64,000 bases of DNA from Klebsiella pneumoniae. GTDB lineage: Bacteria; Pseudomonadota; Gammaproteobacteria; Steroidobacterales; Steroidobacteraceae. The DNA is taken from the NCBI GenBank assembly GCA_945873095.1, contig CAMCBU010000002.1:121985-185984 (forward strand), written 5' to 3'. Position 1 is the first letter of the stretch. Each line of letters opens with the position of its first letter. This document shows, one piece after another, positions 1 to 7,889 of this stretch. Both the position numbers and the translations under genes were made by a program. Under the pieces are notes generated by a model. That model was not told where the DNA came from. It ran no database searches and saw nothing but the letters and a program-made list of their open reading frames with translations.

Positions 1-1
1 C

Positions 2-733
2 GACGTGCCGACGGTGACTGCCCCATTGACGCGCCGCGCCGCCGTCCACGTCGCCGATACCGCTTTCATGCGCGCGAAAACCACGCATGCTTTGAAAGTC
101 ACGCTGCCCGGTCCAATGACGATCTGCGACACCTTGGCGGATGTGCATTACGGACGACGCGCCGACATGGCCTTGCGGTTCGCCGAAATACTCAACGAGG
201 AGGCACGCGAACTCGAAGCGGCCGGCGCCGACGTCATCCAGTTCGACGAGCCGGCGTTCAATGTGTTTCTCGACGAGGTCGGCGAATGGGGCATCGCCGC
301 GTTGGAGCGTGCCATGCAGGGCCTGCAGGCAACGACCATCGTCCATATTTGTTATGGCTACGGGATCGAAGCCAATGTGAAGTGGAAGTCTTCCCTCGGC
401 GAGACATGGCGCCAATACGAAGCCATCTTTCCGTGGCTCAACGCAAGCAGCGTGCAGCAGGTTTCGCTCGAGTTCGCCGGCTCTCGCGTGTCGCCGGATC
501 TGATGCGGCTGCTGCCTGACAAGACCCTGTTGGTCGGCGCCGTCGAAGTCTTGCCGGGAAAACTCGAAAGCGCCGAAGAAGTGGCGGCCAACATCCGTGC
601 TGCCGCAAAACACGTTGACTCGGACCGCCTGATCGCCTGTACCAATTGCGGTATGGCACCGTTGTCGGCGGAGCTCGCTCGCGGCAAGCTGCAGGCCTTG
701 GGCCGAGGCGCCGCGCTCGCCCGCCGACGTTAA
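2..733 (+). CDS. Core-MetE-like zinc methyltransferase (5' end outside window)
   Basis: C-terminal catalytic barrel of the cobalamin-independent methionine synthase (MetE) superfamily. The frame is open from the first base, so the true start lies upstream; the GTG at 5 is internal. Visible motifs are LPGPMTICDTLAD, QFDEPAF, HICYG, a Glu in SLEFAG and CTNCGM near the end, which together supply the His, Cys, Glu and Cys that bind zinc in MetE. The zinc site therefore looks intact. The protein resembles short core-MetE proteins rather than the roughly 750-residue two-domain enzyme. These move a methyl group to or from a thiol; the substrate here is unknown. It is followed after 23 bases by an SDR-like gene in the same direction. 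A catabolic demethylase role is as plausible as methionine synthesis. Confidence 0.8.
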   Translation, partial: DVPTVTAPLTRRAAVHVADTAFMRAKTTHALKVTLPGPMTICDTLADVHYGRRADMALRFAEILNEEARELEAAGADVIQFDEPAFNVFLDEVGEWGIAALERAMQGLQATTIVHICYGYGIEANVKWKSSLGETWRQYEAIFPWLNASSVQQVSLEFAGSRVSPDLMRLLPDKTLLVGAVEVLPGKLESAEEVAANIRAAAKHVDSDRLIACTNCGMAPLSAELARGKLQALGRGAALARRR

Positions 734-756
734 CCCGCCGCCGCCAAAGGAACACG

Positions 757-1545
757 ATGGATCTGCAGTTACGGAACAGCAAAGTGGTGTTGTGCGGTGC
801 CACGGGTCTGCTGGGGAAAACCATTGCACTCGAGCTTGCTCGTGAAGGCGCTCGCATCGCACTGCTCGGTCGAAATTCGAACGTGTTGGCGGCATTACGA
901 AACGAAGTCGAAGCCAACGGCTCGCCCGGCGCGATCGCCATCGAATGTCAGCTCGACTCAGCAACCTCGACGGATCGCGCCATACGCACCGCAATCGAGG
1001 CGCAAGGCGGTATCGATGTATTCATATTCGCCGCAGGCGCTGCACAAGGCGGCATTTTTTGGGAGATGGACGATCTGATCTGGAAGAGCAACCTCGAGAT
1101 CAAACTCTTCGGTGCGATTCGCGCCTTGCGCGCGGTGGCACCCGCGATGATCGAGCGTCGCGCCGGTCGCATCGTGGTGGTGGTCGGCAACTCGGCGAAA
1201 TTTCCGGAGCCGCGAATGCTGCCGGGCGCTGCAGCCAATGCGGCGTTGCTGGCTATCGTGCGCGGCCTTGCCGAAGAGCTCGGTCCACATGGCGTCTCGA
1301 TCAATGCCGTGAACCCGGGTCCCGTACGATCGCCCCGCTGGGATCGCCTCATGCAGGCAGCGGCGACCCGAGAGGGTATCGCCGTGGCAGAGGCGGAAAC
1401 CCGCTTCCTCGAAAAGACGGCGCTGCGTCGCCTCGGCTCCGCCGAGGAGGTCGCCACGCATGTCGTCTATCTCGCCTCGCCGCGGGCGGCACATTTGACC
1501 GGCACCTCCATCACGATCGACGGTGGGAGCACCAAAAGCCCATGA
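757..1545 (+). CDS. SDR-fold protein lacking the Tyr/Lys catalytic pair
   Basis: 262 residues; ATG at 757 with AAAGGA just upstream. The fold belongs to the short-chain dehydrogenase/reductase family: the N-terminal nucleotide loop GATGLLG (residues 14-20), an FAAGA segment near 91-95 in the NAG position, NAVNPGPV near 183-190, and an SITIDGG C-terminus. The usual YxxxK motif is replaced: the aligned stretch reads GAAANAALLA at 157-166, with Gly157 for Tyr and Asn161 for Lys, while S146 could stand in for the active-site Ser. That argues against normal dehydrogenase chemistry, so it may be a binding protein or use altered chemistry. The stop codon overlaps the next start (ATGA at 1542). Confidence 0.85.
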   Translation: MDLQLRNSKVVLCGATGLLGKTIALELAREGARIALLGRNSNVLAALRNEVEANGSPGAIAIECQLDSATSTDRAIRTAIEAQGGIDVFIFAAGAAQGGIFWEMDDLIWKSNLEIKLFGAIRALRAVAPAMIERRAGRIVVVVGNSAKFPEPRMLPGAAANAALLAIVRGLAEELGPHGVSINAVNPGPVRSPRWDRLMQAAATREGIAVAEAETRFLEKTALRRLGSAEEVATHVVYLASPRAAHLTGTSITIDGGSTKSP

Positions 1546-2285
1546 CCGATCAACTCGGCCCACGCGGGCGCATTGCGATCGTCGTCCCGTCGACTAACAC
1601 GAGCTGCCAACCCGAATCCGAACGCCTGCGTCCGCGCGGTGTCACCAACCATATCGCTCGCATCAGCATCCGCGAACGGCCACTGACGAGCGAGCAGGCT
1701 TTCATGGAACACGTGCAAGCCATGCGTGATGGTATGCGCAGCGCCATCGATCAAGTCGTCACGTGCCAGCCGACCCACGTGATCATGGGCGTTGCCTTGG
1801 AAGCGTTCTGGGGTGGCGTCACGGCAGCGAACGAACTGCAAGCCGAACTGACTGCCCAAGCGGGCGTCGGCGTGTCGATGGGCTCGACGGCGACCGTGAC
1901 CGCGCTCGCCAAGCTCGGCGCGAAGCGCATCGCCGTGCTGACACCACACCAACCACGTGGCGACGAGCAGGTTCGCCATTATTTTGAAGAGTCCGGCTTC
2001 GCCATTCCGAGATTGCTCGGTCTCAAGTGCCCTTCACCCGTGCAGATCGCGCACACGACGGCCACCCAAGTCATCGATGCACTCAAACAACTCGATGGTG
2101 ACGACATCGATGCGATCGTGCAGGTTGGCACCAACCTCGCCGCCATCGAGATTTGTGCCCAAGCGGAACGGTGGCTCGGCAAACCGGTGCTCGCCATCAA
2201 CGCCATCACCTATTGGGATGCGCTACGTCGCTCGGGTATCGACGATCCGATTCACGGCTACGGCGCGGTACTGGAACGCCACTGA
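1542..2285 (+). CDS. Asp/Glu racemase superfamily (maleate isomerase/arylmalonate decarboxylase-like)
   Basis: 247 residues; the ATG overlaps the preceding stop. Features typical of the maleate cis-trans isomerase/AMDase branch are an N-terminal IAIVVPSTNTSCQPE, a central KRIAVLTPHQP segment starting the second half-domain, and GTNLAAIE followed by KPVLAINAITYWDALR. Active members use one or two cysteines in GCTS-like and SCTNL-like motifs. By eye those positions are Val84 (MGVALEAFWGG) and Gly196 (VGTNL), so neither cysteine is kept. The protein may be non-catalytic, use other residues, or act on a different substrate. It overlaps the next gene by one base (TGATG). Confidence 0.8.
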   Translation: MTDQLGPRGRIAIVVPSTNTSCQPESERLRPRGVTNHIARISIRERPLTSEQAFMEHVQAMRDGMRSAIDQVVTCQPTHVIMGVALEAFWGGVTAANELQAELTAQAGVGVSMGSTATVTALAKLGAKRIAVLTPHQPRGDEQVRHYFEESGFAIPRLLGLKCPSPVQIAHTTATQVIDALKQLDGDDIDAIVQVGTNLAAIEICAQAERWLGKPVLAINAITYWDALRRSGIDDPIHGYGAVLERH

Positions 2286-3493
2286 TGCTCATTGAGGCCG
2301 ATGTCGTCATCGTTGGCGGCGGGCCTGCGGGCATGGCGACCGCTTTATTCCTGATCGACCACGGCATCAACGTGCTGGTGCTCGAGCGTGGCGATAAACC
2401 CCACGCCGATCCGCGCGCCGCCACCTACCATCCGCCGACGCTCGAAATGCTGGAAAAGTCGGGTGTGACGGCTGAACTGCACGAGCGCGGTCTGATCGCA
2501 AGACATTGGCAACTGCGCGACCGACGCGCCGGACTGATCGCCGAATTCGATCTTGCCGTGCTCGGAGACGATACCCGTTATCCCTACCGGCTACAGTGTG
2601 AGCAACACAAGTTGGTCGAGATGATGCAGCGACGCGTGCTGCAATCCTCGCATGCCCGAGTGCTGCAGGGTGTCGATGTCGAGGCGATCGACCAAGACGC
2701 GTCGGGCGTTGTCGTGCGCGGTCGCAAACAAGGTGGCGACTGCCTCGTCCGCGCTCGCTGGCTGGTCGGTGCCGATGGTGGGCGCAGTGTCGTCCGAAAA
2801 TCTCAGGAGATCGCTTTCGAGGGATTCACGTGGGCGGAACGCTTTCTGGTGATCACCACCGATTTCGACTTCGCCACGCAAGGCTATGCGTTCAGCTCCT
2901 ACACGATGGATCCTATCGAGTGGGTCGCCACGTTCAAGATACCCGGCGACCGACCGCAGGGTCTTTGGCGTTGCGTCTTTCCGACGCGGCCTACGGAAAA
3001 CGAGACCGACCTGCTGGATCACGGCCATGCTGCCGATCGCCTCGCTGCGCTCTCCGCGGCAACTTGCGGTAGTACGATCGTGCACACTAACCTTTATGCG
3101 GTACATCAACGAGTCGCGAAAACCTATCGTCGCGATCGAGTCGTGCTGGTGGGTGACGCTGCCCATGTCAACAATCCCTTGGGCGGTATGGGTCTGAACT
3201 TCGGCTTGCATGACGCCTACGAGCTTGCACCACACTTGGCCGCACTCGTGCGCGGTGATGCGGATCTCGCTAGCTTGGACATTTATGATCGGCGTCGCCG
3301 CAGCGTCGCTGAAAGTGTCTTGCAAGCTCAAACTATCGCGAACAAGAAACTGCTCGAGGAGAAAGACCCGGCGACGCGGCTGGCGCGACAACAGGAGCTG
3401 CGTGATACCGCAGCGGACCCGACGCGCGCTCGAGCCTATCTGCTGCGCACCTCCATGATCGAAGGTCTGCGAGCCGCTGCCCATATCCGCTAA
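2285..3493 (+). CDS. FAD-dependent aromatic-ring monooxygenase (PheA/TfdB/MhpA-like)
   Basis: 402 residues; the ATG overlaps the previous stop. All three flavin hydroxylase fingerprints are present: Rossmann motif VVIVGGGPAGMATALF near residues 8-23, the DG motif GADGGRSVVRKS in mid-protein, and the GD motif VLVGDAAHVNNPLGGMGLNF near 290-310. DPRAATYHPPTLEML is typical of the phenol and hydroxyphenylpropionate hydroxylase branch. Such enzymes use NAD(P)H and O2 to hydroxylate an activated aromatic ring. At 402 residues it lacks the C-terminal thioredoxin-like domain of the longer members. Its position in a tightly overlapped operon suggests a catabolic step on an aromatic substrate. Confidence 0.9.
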   Translation: MLIEADVVIVGGGPAGMATALFLIDHGINVLVLERGDKPHADPRAATYHPPTLEMLEKSGVTAELHERGLIARHWQLRDRRAGLIAEFDLAVLGDDTRYPYRLQCEQHKLVEMMQRRVLQSSHARVLQGVDVEAIDQDASGVVVRGRKQGGDCLVRARWLVGADGGRSVVRKSQEIAFEGFTWAERFLVITTDFDFATQGYAFSSYTMDPIEWVATFKIPGDRPQGLWRCVFPTRPTENETDLLDHGHAADRLAALSAATCGSTIVHTNLYAVHQRVAKTYRRDRVVLVGDAAHVNNPLGGMGLNFGLHDAYELAPHLAALVRGDADLASLDIYDRRRRSVAESVLQAQTIANKKLLEEKDPATRLARQQELRDTAADPTRARAYLLRTSMIEGLRAAAHIR

Positions 3494-3503
3494 ACTTTGG
3501 TCA

Positions 3504-4616
3504 ATGTCTCGCCTCAGACGCTACGCTTGGCCTGTCGTGATCATCTTGTTGGTGGTCGCCGGTTTTTTCATCGACTTCTTGCGATTTGGCGGTCAGTTCC
3601 GTGAACTGAAACCGTCACCGCCCACGGCTTGTCGCAGTGTCGCACTTCCAGGCAGCGCAGAAGATCTGCAACTCGATCGCAGTCGCGGTATCGCGTATCT
3701 GTCCGTACTCGATCGGCGTGGCCTCGTCGAAGGACTCCCGGTGACCGGTCAGCTCATGCAACTCGATCTGAACAACACCACCGCCGCGGTGAATGCATCG
3801 ATCTCGCTACCACCAGAGTTCCGGCCGCACGGCATGTCGCTCTATCGAATGGGGGATGGCGCACAACGCTTGTTCGTCATTTCACATCCTCCTGACGCGG
3901 CGCATACCATCGAAGTGTTCGAGCAACGATCGAACGGACTCTTCCAACCCGTCGAAACGGTGCTCGATGCGTTGTTGGTCTCACCCAACGCCATCGTCGG
4001 CGTGGGTCCGCGCCAATTCTACGTAGCCAACGACAAAGGCGCCGGTGGCTTCCTGACTCGCTTGCGTGAACTGGTCTTTCGAGAGGGATTTTCGACGATC
4101 GTCTATTTCGATGGCGAGCGCATGCGGGTCGTAGCGAGTGGTCTCAAAAACGCCGTCGGTATGGCGATGAGCCCCGATGGGCTCACACTGTACGTCGCCG
4201 AAACCTTCGGACGCCGCGTCGCGATCTTCGATCGCAACACTTCGAGCGGCGATCTACGTCTGCGAGAACATCTCGACATCGACGGTGCCCCGGACAACTT
4301 GCAAGTCGACCCGACCGGAAATCTTTGGATCGCCGCCCATCCGAAGCTGCTCGATCTCGTTCGTCACTTTGCTGACCCGGCGCATCCGGCGCCAACCCGT
4401 ATCATCCGCTACCGAAACCGGCCCGATGCGCCGAGAGTGGACGACCGCGTCGAAATCCGCGACGTATTCCTCGACCTCGGACAATCTATCTCTGCTGGCA
4501 GCGTCGGGACGCCGTTCGGGGGGCAACTGCTGATCGGTTCGATCACAGAGCCCAAGGTGTTGGTCTGTCGCCTGCCCGACAACGTCAGATCAGAGAATAT
4601 CGGGGTCGAACCATGA
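3504..4616 (+). CDS. Paraoxonase/SMP-30-like beta-propeller lactonase, membrane-anchored
   Basis: 370 residues. An N-terminal hydrophobic segment (about residues 8-24, WPVVIILLVVAGFFIDF) without an obvious cleavage site suggests a periplasm-facing membrane anchor. The rest is a six-bladed propeller: PNAIVGVGPRQFYVAND closely matches the PNDIVAVGP...FY.TND calcium-site motif of paraoxonases, and GMAMSPDGLTLYVAET and DNLQVDPTGNLWIA are typical blade motifs. Known relatives hydrolyse lactones and aryl esters. Asn replaced by Ala in the PND motif (PNA) is a departure at a calcium-site residue. The stop overlaps the next start. Possible role: hydrolysis of a lactone made by the neighbouring oxidative enzymes. 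Confidence 0.8.
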   Translation: MSRLRRYAWPVVIILLVVAGFFIDFLRFGGQFRELKPSPPTACRSVALPGSAEDLQLDRSRGIAYLSVLDRRGLVEGLPVTGQLMQLDLNNTTAAVNASISLPPEFRPHGMSLYRMGDGAQRLFVISHPPDAAHTIEVFEQRSNGLFQPVETVLDALLVSPNAIVGVGPRQFYVANDKGAGGFLTRLRELVFREGFSTIVYFDGERMRVVASGLKNAVGMAMSPDGLTLYVAETFGRRVAIFDRNTSSGDLRLREHLDIDGAPDNLQVDPTGNLWIAAHPKLLDLVRHFADPAHPAPTRIIRYRNRPDAPRVDDRVEIRDVFLDLGQSISAGSVGTPFGGQLLIGSITEPKVLVCRLPDNVRSENIGVEP

Positions 4617-6145
4617 AGCTGAATCGTCGCCAGTTCGTCGTCTCCTCCGCAGTCACTGCGGCGATCAGCGGTCTGCAACCGATCGCCCACAGCGCAACCG
4701 GCTCCGGTGAACTCGATGCCATCGTCATCGGTGCGGGTCTCTCCGGGCTTGAGGCAGCGCTGACGCTCGAGGAAAACGGTTTGAAAACGCTCACTCTCGA
4801 GGGGCGCAACCGGGTTGGAGGTCGAGTCTTCACGATGTTCGATATACCCGGACATCCGGAGGCGGGGGGCAACACCATTGCCAACGCCTATGGTCGCTGC
4901 ATCGCAGCCGCCGCTCGCCACAAAATCGATATCGTCAATCTCGCACCGCGTCTGTTTGCCAATCGTGCAGGGCAAGAGCTCTTCTTGGGTGGCGAACGAA
5001 TTCCGATCAAAGATTGGGCGAATCACGCGCGCAACCCCTTCGGCGGCGAGATGAAAAAACTCGCGCCCTGGAGTTGGGCCGATGCCATGTTCAAACAGCA
5101 CATGCCATTTCGCGATCTCGAGAACTGGCATGACGCGCAACACGCGCAACACGATATTTCCGTGCATGAGTTCCTGCGCTCGCACGGTGCCGACGATGCG
5201 ATGATCCGGCTCGGCTTCGACACCAATATCGCTTACGGCACGACCGCACACGACGTCTCATTGCTGCAGCAAGCGTTCTCCGATAATTGGCAAAACGTGA
5301 ATCGGGGAGCCGTGACGGCTTTCTCGCGTACCGGCGCTGCCAACGTGGTGCCCTCAGGCCCTGCCGCTGCAGGTGCCCCGCCCGCTGGCGCCCCGCCCGG
5401 CCTGCTCATCGGCGCCTTCAAAGGTGGCAATCAAAACCTGCCGATCGCCATGGCCAAGGCGCTCAAAGGCGATTTGCTGCTGAATAAGCGCGTGATCGCG
5501 ATCAACGTCGATGATCGAAGTGCGGAGGTTATCTGCGCTGACGGCACTCGCTACCGCGCGAAGGCCGTGGTGTGCTCGATGCCGTTCTCGACGCTGCGCC
5601 ACGTCGCGATCTCACCGCTGCCCGAGCCCGTCAAGAACAAGGCCATTCAAACGCTCGGTCACATACCGATCACGCAGTTCCATCTCATTGCCAAGCAGCC
5701 CTTTTGGGAAATGGACGGCTTGTCACCTTCGATGTGGACCGATGGGCCACTCGGGCTCGTGCTCGCGCAAAAATTCGGCAAGACCGACGATGAAGTCACC
5801 AGTCTCACCGTTTGGTGTCGTGGACTCAACGGACTGTATGTCGATCGTCTCGGCACCGAAGCTAGCAAACAGCTCATCGTCTCGGAGTTTGCACGGTTGC
5901 GGCCGGCATCAAAGGGTCTGCTCAGCGTCGCGGCTGTTCATTCGTGGACGGCCGATCCGTTCGCGGCCGGCGATTGGGCGATCTTCCAACCAGGGCAAGT
6001 TCGGGAACTACGCGCAGCCATCGCCACGCCTCACGAGCGGCTCTTCTTCTGCGGTGAGCACACGGCGATCGGTAGCCGTGGCATGGAAGGCGCCCTCGAA
6101 TCGGCTGAGCGGGTTGCGTTGGAAGTTCTGGCCACAACCGCCTAA
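4613..6145 (+). CDS. Tat-exported flavin amine oxidase family protein
   Basis: 510 residues. The N-terminus NRRQFVVSSAVTAAISG has a twin-arginine signal and hydrophobic core, so a folded flavoprotein is probably exported. The dinucleotide-binding motif AIVIGAGLSGLEAALTLEENG (with one residue change; positions about 38-57) is followed by LEGRNRVGGRV, the hallmark of monoamine oxidase/phytoene desaturase-like proteins. The C-terminal FFCGEHTAIGSRGMEGALESAERVA region closes the FAD site. A low-complexity Ala/Pro/Gly linker lies near residues 250-265. The substrate is unknown; relatives oxidise amines or desaturate lipids. The start overlaps the lactonase stop (ATGA), so it belongs to the same operon. 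Confidence 0.85.
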   Translation: MKLNRRQFVVSSAVTAAISGLQPIAHSATGSGELDAIVIGAGLSGLEAALTLEENGLKTLTLEGRNRVGGRVFTMFDIPGHPEAGGNTIANAYGRCIAAAARHKIDIVNLAPRLFANRAGQELFLGGERIPIKDWANHARNPFGGEMKKLAPWSWADAMFKQHMPFRDLENWHDAQHAQHDISVHEFLRSHGADDAMIRLGFDTNIAYGTTAHDVSLLQQAFSDNWQNVNRGAVTAFSRTGAANVVPSGPAAAGAPPAGAPPGLLIGAFKGGNQNLPIAMAKALKGDLLLNKRVIAINVDDRSAEVICADGTRYRAKAVVCSMPFSTLRHVAISPLPEPVKNKAIQTLGHIPITQFHLIAKQPFWEMDGLSPSMWTDGPLGLVLAQKFGKTDDEVTSLTVWCRGLNGLYVDRLGTEASKQLIVSEFARLRPASKGLLSVAAVHSWTADPFAAGDWAIFQPGQVRELRAAIATPHERLFFCGEHTAIGSRGMEGALESAERVALEVLATTA

Positions 6146-6153
6146 GCGGACAT

Positions 6154-6639
6154 CTAGGCTGCCGTCACCCGCGGCTGTTTTCCGCGCCAGAGGATCAGCC
6201 ACCAGAACCCGAAGAAGCTCAGCGTCATGAAGCAGAATTCGTGCATGCCCCAACGCTCGACTCCGATGCGTGCGATTTGCTCAAAGAATATGAAAGATAC
6301 GGTAAATACGATGCTGCCGAGCACAGCGGATAGCTTCCAACCGAATGAACGCTGACGTCCTCGCATACCGATCAGCCACCAGGCCGTGACGAAGAAGACG
6401 GTGTAGAGATTGATCAGGATGAGCCAGGTGGGTGGCGGCGCCTTCAGCCAGTAATGGTTGACCCAAAAAGCGCCTGCGCCGAAGAACGTCAACAACACAT
6501 AGCGCCACTCCTCTAGCGGCGCTTTCAGCACTCGCTCCCACATCAAAACCAGAAGGATATAGACGGTCCAAGTACCGAACAGCAGCTCGTAGAACTCTAC
6601 CTTGCCCTGCCAAGCATCATCGAGCGGTGGCATCCACAT
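6154..6639 (-). CDS. Unrecognised small membrane protein
   Basis: 161 residues from ATG 6639, chosen because AGGAG lies just upstream; the frame stays open for another 37 codons. It has about four hydrophobic segments (near residues 20-32, 48-62, 73-88 and 100-115, plus one near 130-148) with many Trp, Phe and Tyr residues and a basic tail. I recognise no family. It lies opposite the amine-oxidase gene (8 bases between stops) and is divergent from the KAS III-like gene. Nothing in the sequence suggests a function beyond an inner-membrane location. Confidence 0.7.
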   Translation of the reverse strand: MWMPPLDDAWQGKVEFYELLFGTWTVYILLVLMWERVLKAPLEEWRYVLLTFFGAGAFWVNHYWLKAPPPTWLILINLYTVFFVTAWWLIGMRGRQRSFGWKLSAVLGSIVFTVSFIFFEQIARIGVERWGMHEFCFMTLSFFGFWWLILWRGKQPRVTAA

Positions 6640-6687
6640 CTCGAGCCTCTCCTCTACGTGGTGTGGTCCGACGATCTCGACGGTAGC

Positions 6688-6699
6688 GCGGTATACCGC
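6688..6699. promoter_or_regulatory. 12-bp palindrome between divergent genes
   Basis: GCGGTATACCGC is a perfect palindrome in the 170-base divergent intergenic region between the small membrane protein and the KAS III-like gene. It could be an operator or a chance GC-rich palindrome with a TATA core. No confident -35/-10 pair was seen near it. Confidence 0.25.
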
Positions 6700-6809
6700 T
6701 TGTGACTGCAAAATTCGTCTATTTGGCCGACAGTTGGAACGACACCGCATCGAGGGGTATCCTCGCGCCTCACACGGGGATACACCCAGGATCCAGAGAG
6801 GGGACGCTC

Positions 6810-7889
6810 ATGCCGTACGCAGGCATCACGGGCTGGGGCAAGTGCCTGCCACCAGCCATACTCACCAACAACGACATCGCCACTTTTCTCGATACCTCAG
6901 ACGAGTGGATCACGAGTCGAACGGGCATCAGCGAGCGTCGCATTTCACATGTGTCGCTCGCCGACATGGCGCACGTCGCCGCTGAACGCGCGCTCGCTTG
7001 CGCCGGCTTGATCGGCAAAGATATCGAGCTCATCGTTTTCGGCACGACGACGCATGATGATCAGTGTCCGAACATGGCCTCGGGCTTGCAGCAACGGATC
7101 GGCGCCGATGGTTGCGCGGCAATGGATGTGAATACGGCGTGCACCAGCTTTCTCTACGGATTATCCACGGCGACCGCCATGATCCGCAGCGGCGTCGTGC
7201 GTTCAGCCTTGGTCGTCGGTGGTGAGCGAATCGCACCTTACATGGATTGGGATGATCGCAACGTCTCGGTGCTCTTCGGCGATGGCGCGGCCGCGGTCGT
7301 CCTACAAGCCACCGACGAGGAATCCGGCGTCATGCTGGAGAAGCTTGGCTGCTACGGCGATGCACGCGACATTCTGCGCATCCACGGCATCGGCGGTGCG
7401 TACGTCCATCAAGATCGACTCTCCGGCGTGACGGAATGGCAATTCGAAGGTCAAGAGATCTTCAAGAAAGCCGTCACAGGCATGGGCGGCGCCTGTGAGG
7501 ATGTACTGCGCCGCGCCGACAAGACTCCCGATGACATCGAACTCGTCATCCCCCATCAAGCCAATCTGCGCATCATCGAGTATGTCGCCAAGCGCGCCAA
7601 CGTGCCGATGGATCGGGTCTTCGTGAATGTGCAGCGTTATGGAAATATGTCGGCAGCGACCGTGCCGGTTGCCTTGTGTGAGGCACTCGAACAAGGTCGC
7701 ATCAAATCAGGATCGTTGTTGCTGATGCCGGCATTCGGCGGCGGACTCACCTTTTGCGCGCATTTGATCCGGTGGGGTGAGCGCACTCAACCGATCGGCG
7801 TGTCGTCGATCGAGCTGCCGCCATCGCCCTATTCTGCTCTCGAACTCGTACAACGTTACCGACATGCTAAAGGTCATGCGCTGACATGA
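6810..7889 (+). CDS. 3-oxoacyl-ACP synthase III-like condensing enzyme
   Basis: 359 residues; ATG 6810 preceded by GAGAGGGG. A KAS III (FabH-like) thiolase-fold enzyme with the full catalytic triad: Cys111 in NTACTSF, His249 in IPHQANLRI and Asn279 in RYGNMSAAT. GDGAAAVVL is also present. It should carry out decarboxylative or related Claisen condensation on an acyl-CoA or acyl-ACP. It is longer than housekeeping FabH (about 320), with a C-terminal extension after residue 325, and sits next to no other fatty-acid genes. It overlaps an MFS exporter (ATGA), so a specialised product that is then exported, or acyl transfer to a small molecule, is likelier than bulk fatty-acid initiation. Confidence 0.88.
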   Translation: MPYAGITGWGKCLPPAILTNNDIATFLDTSDEWITSRTGISERRISHVSLADMAHVAAERALACAGLIGKDIELIVFGTTTHDDQCPNMASGLQQRIGADGCAAMDVNTACTSFLYGLSTATAMIRSGVVRSALVVGGERIAPYMDWDDRNVSVLFGDGAAAVVLQATDEESGVMLEKLGCYGDARDILRIHGIGGAYVHQDRLSGVTEWQFEGQEIFKKAVTGMGGACEDVLRRADKTPDDIELVIPHQANLRIIEYVAKRANVPMDRVFVNVQRYGNMSAATVPVALCEALEQGRIKSGSLLLMPAFGGGLTFCAHLIRWGERTQPIGVSSIELPPSPYSALELVQRYRHAKGHALT

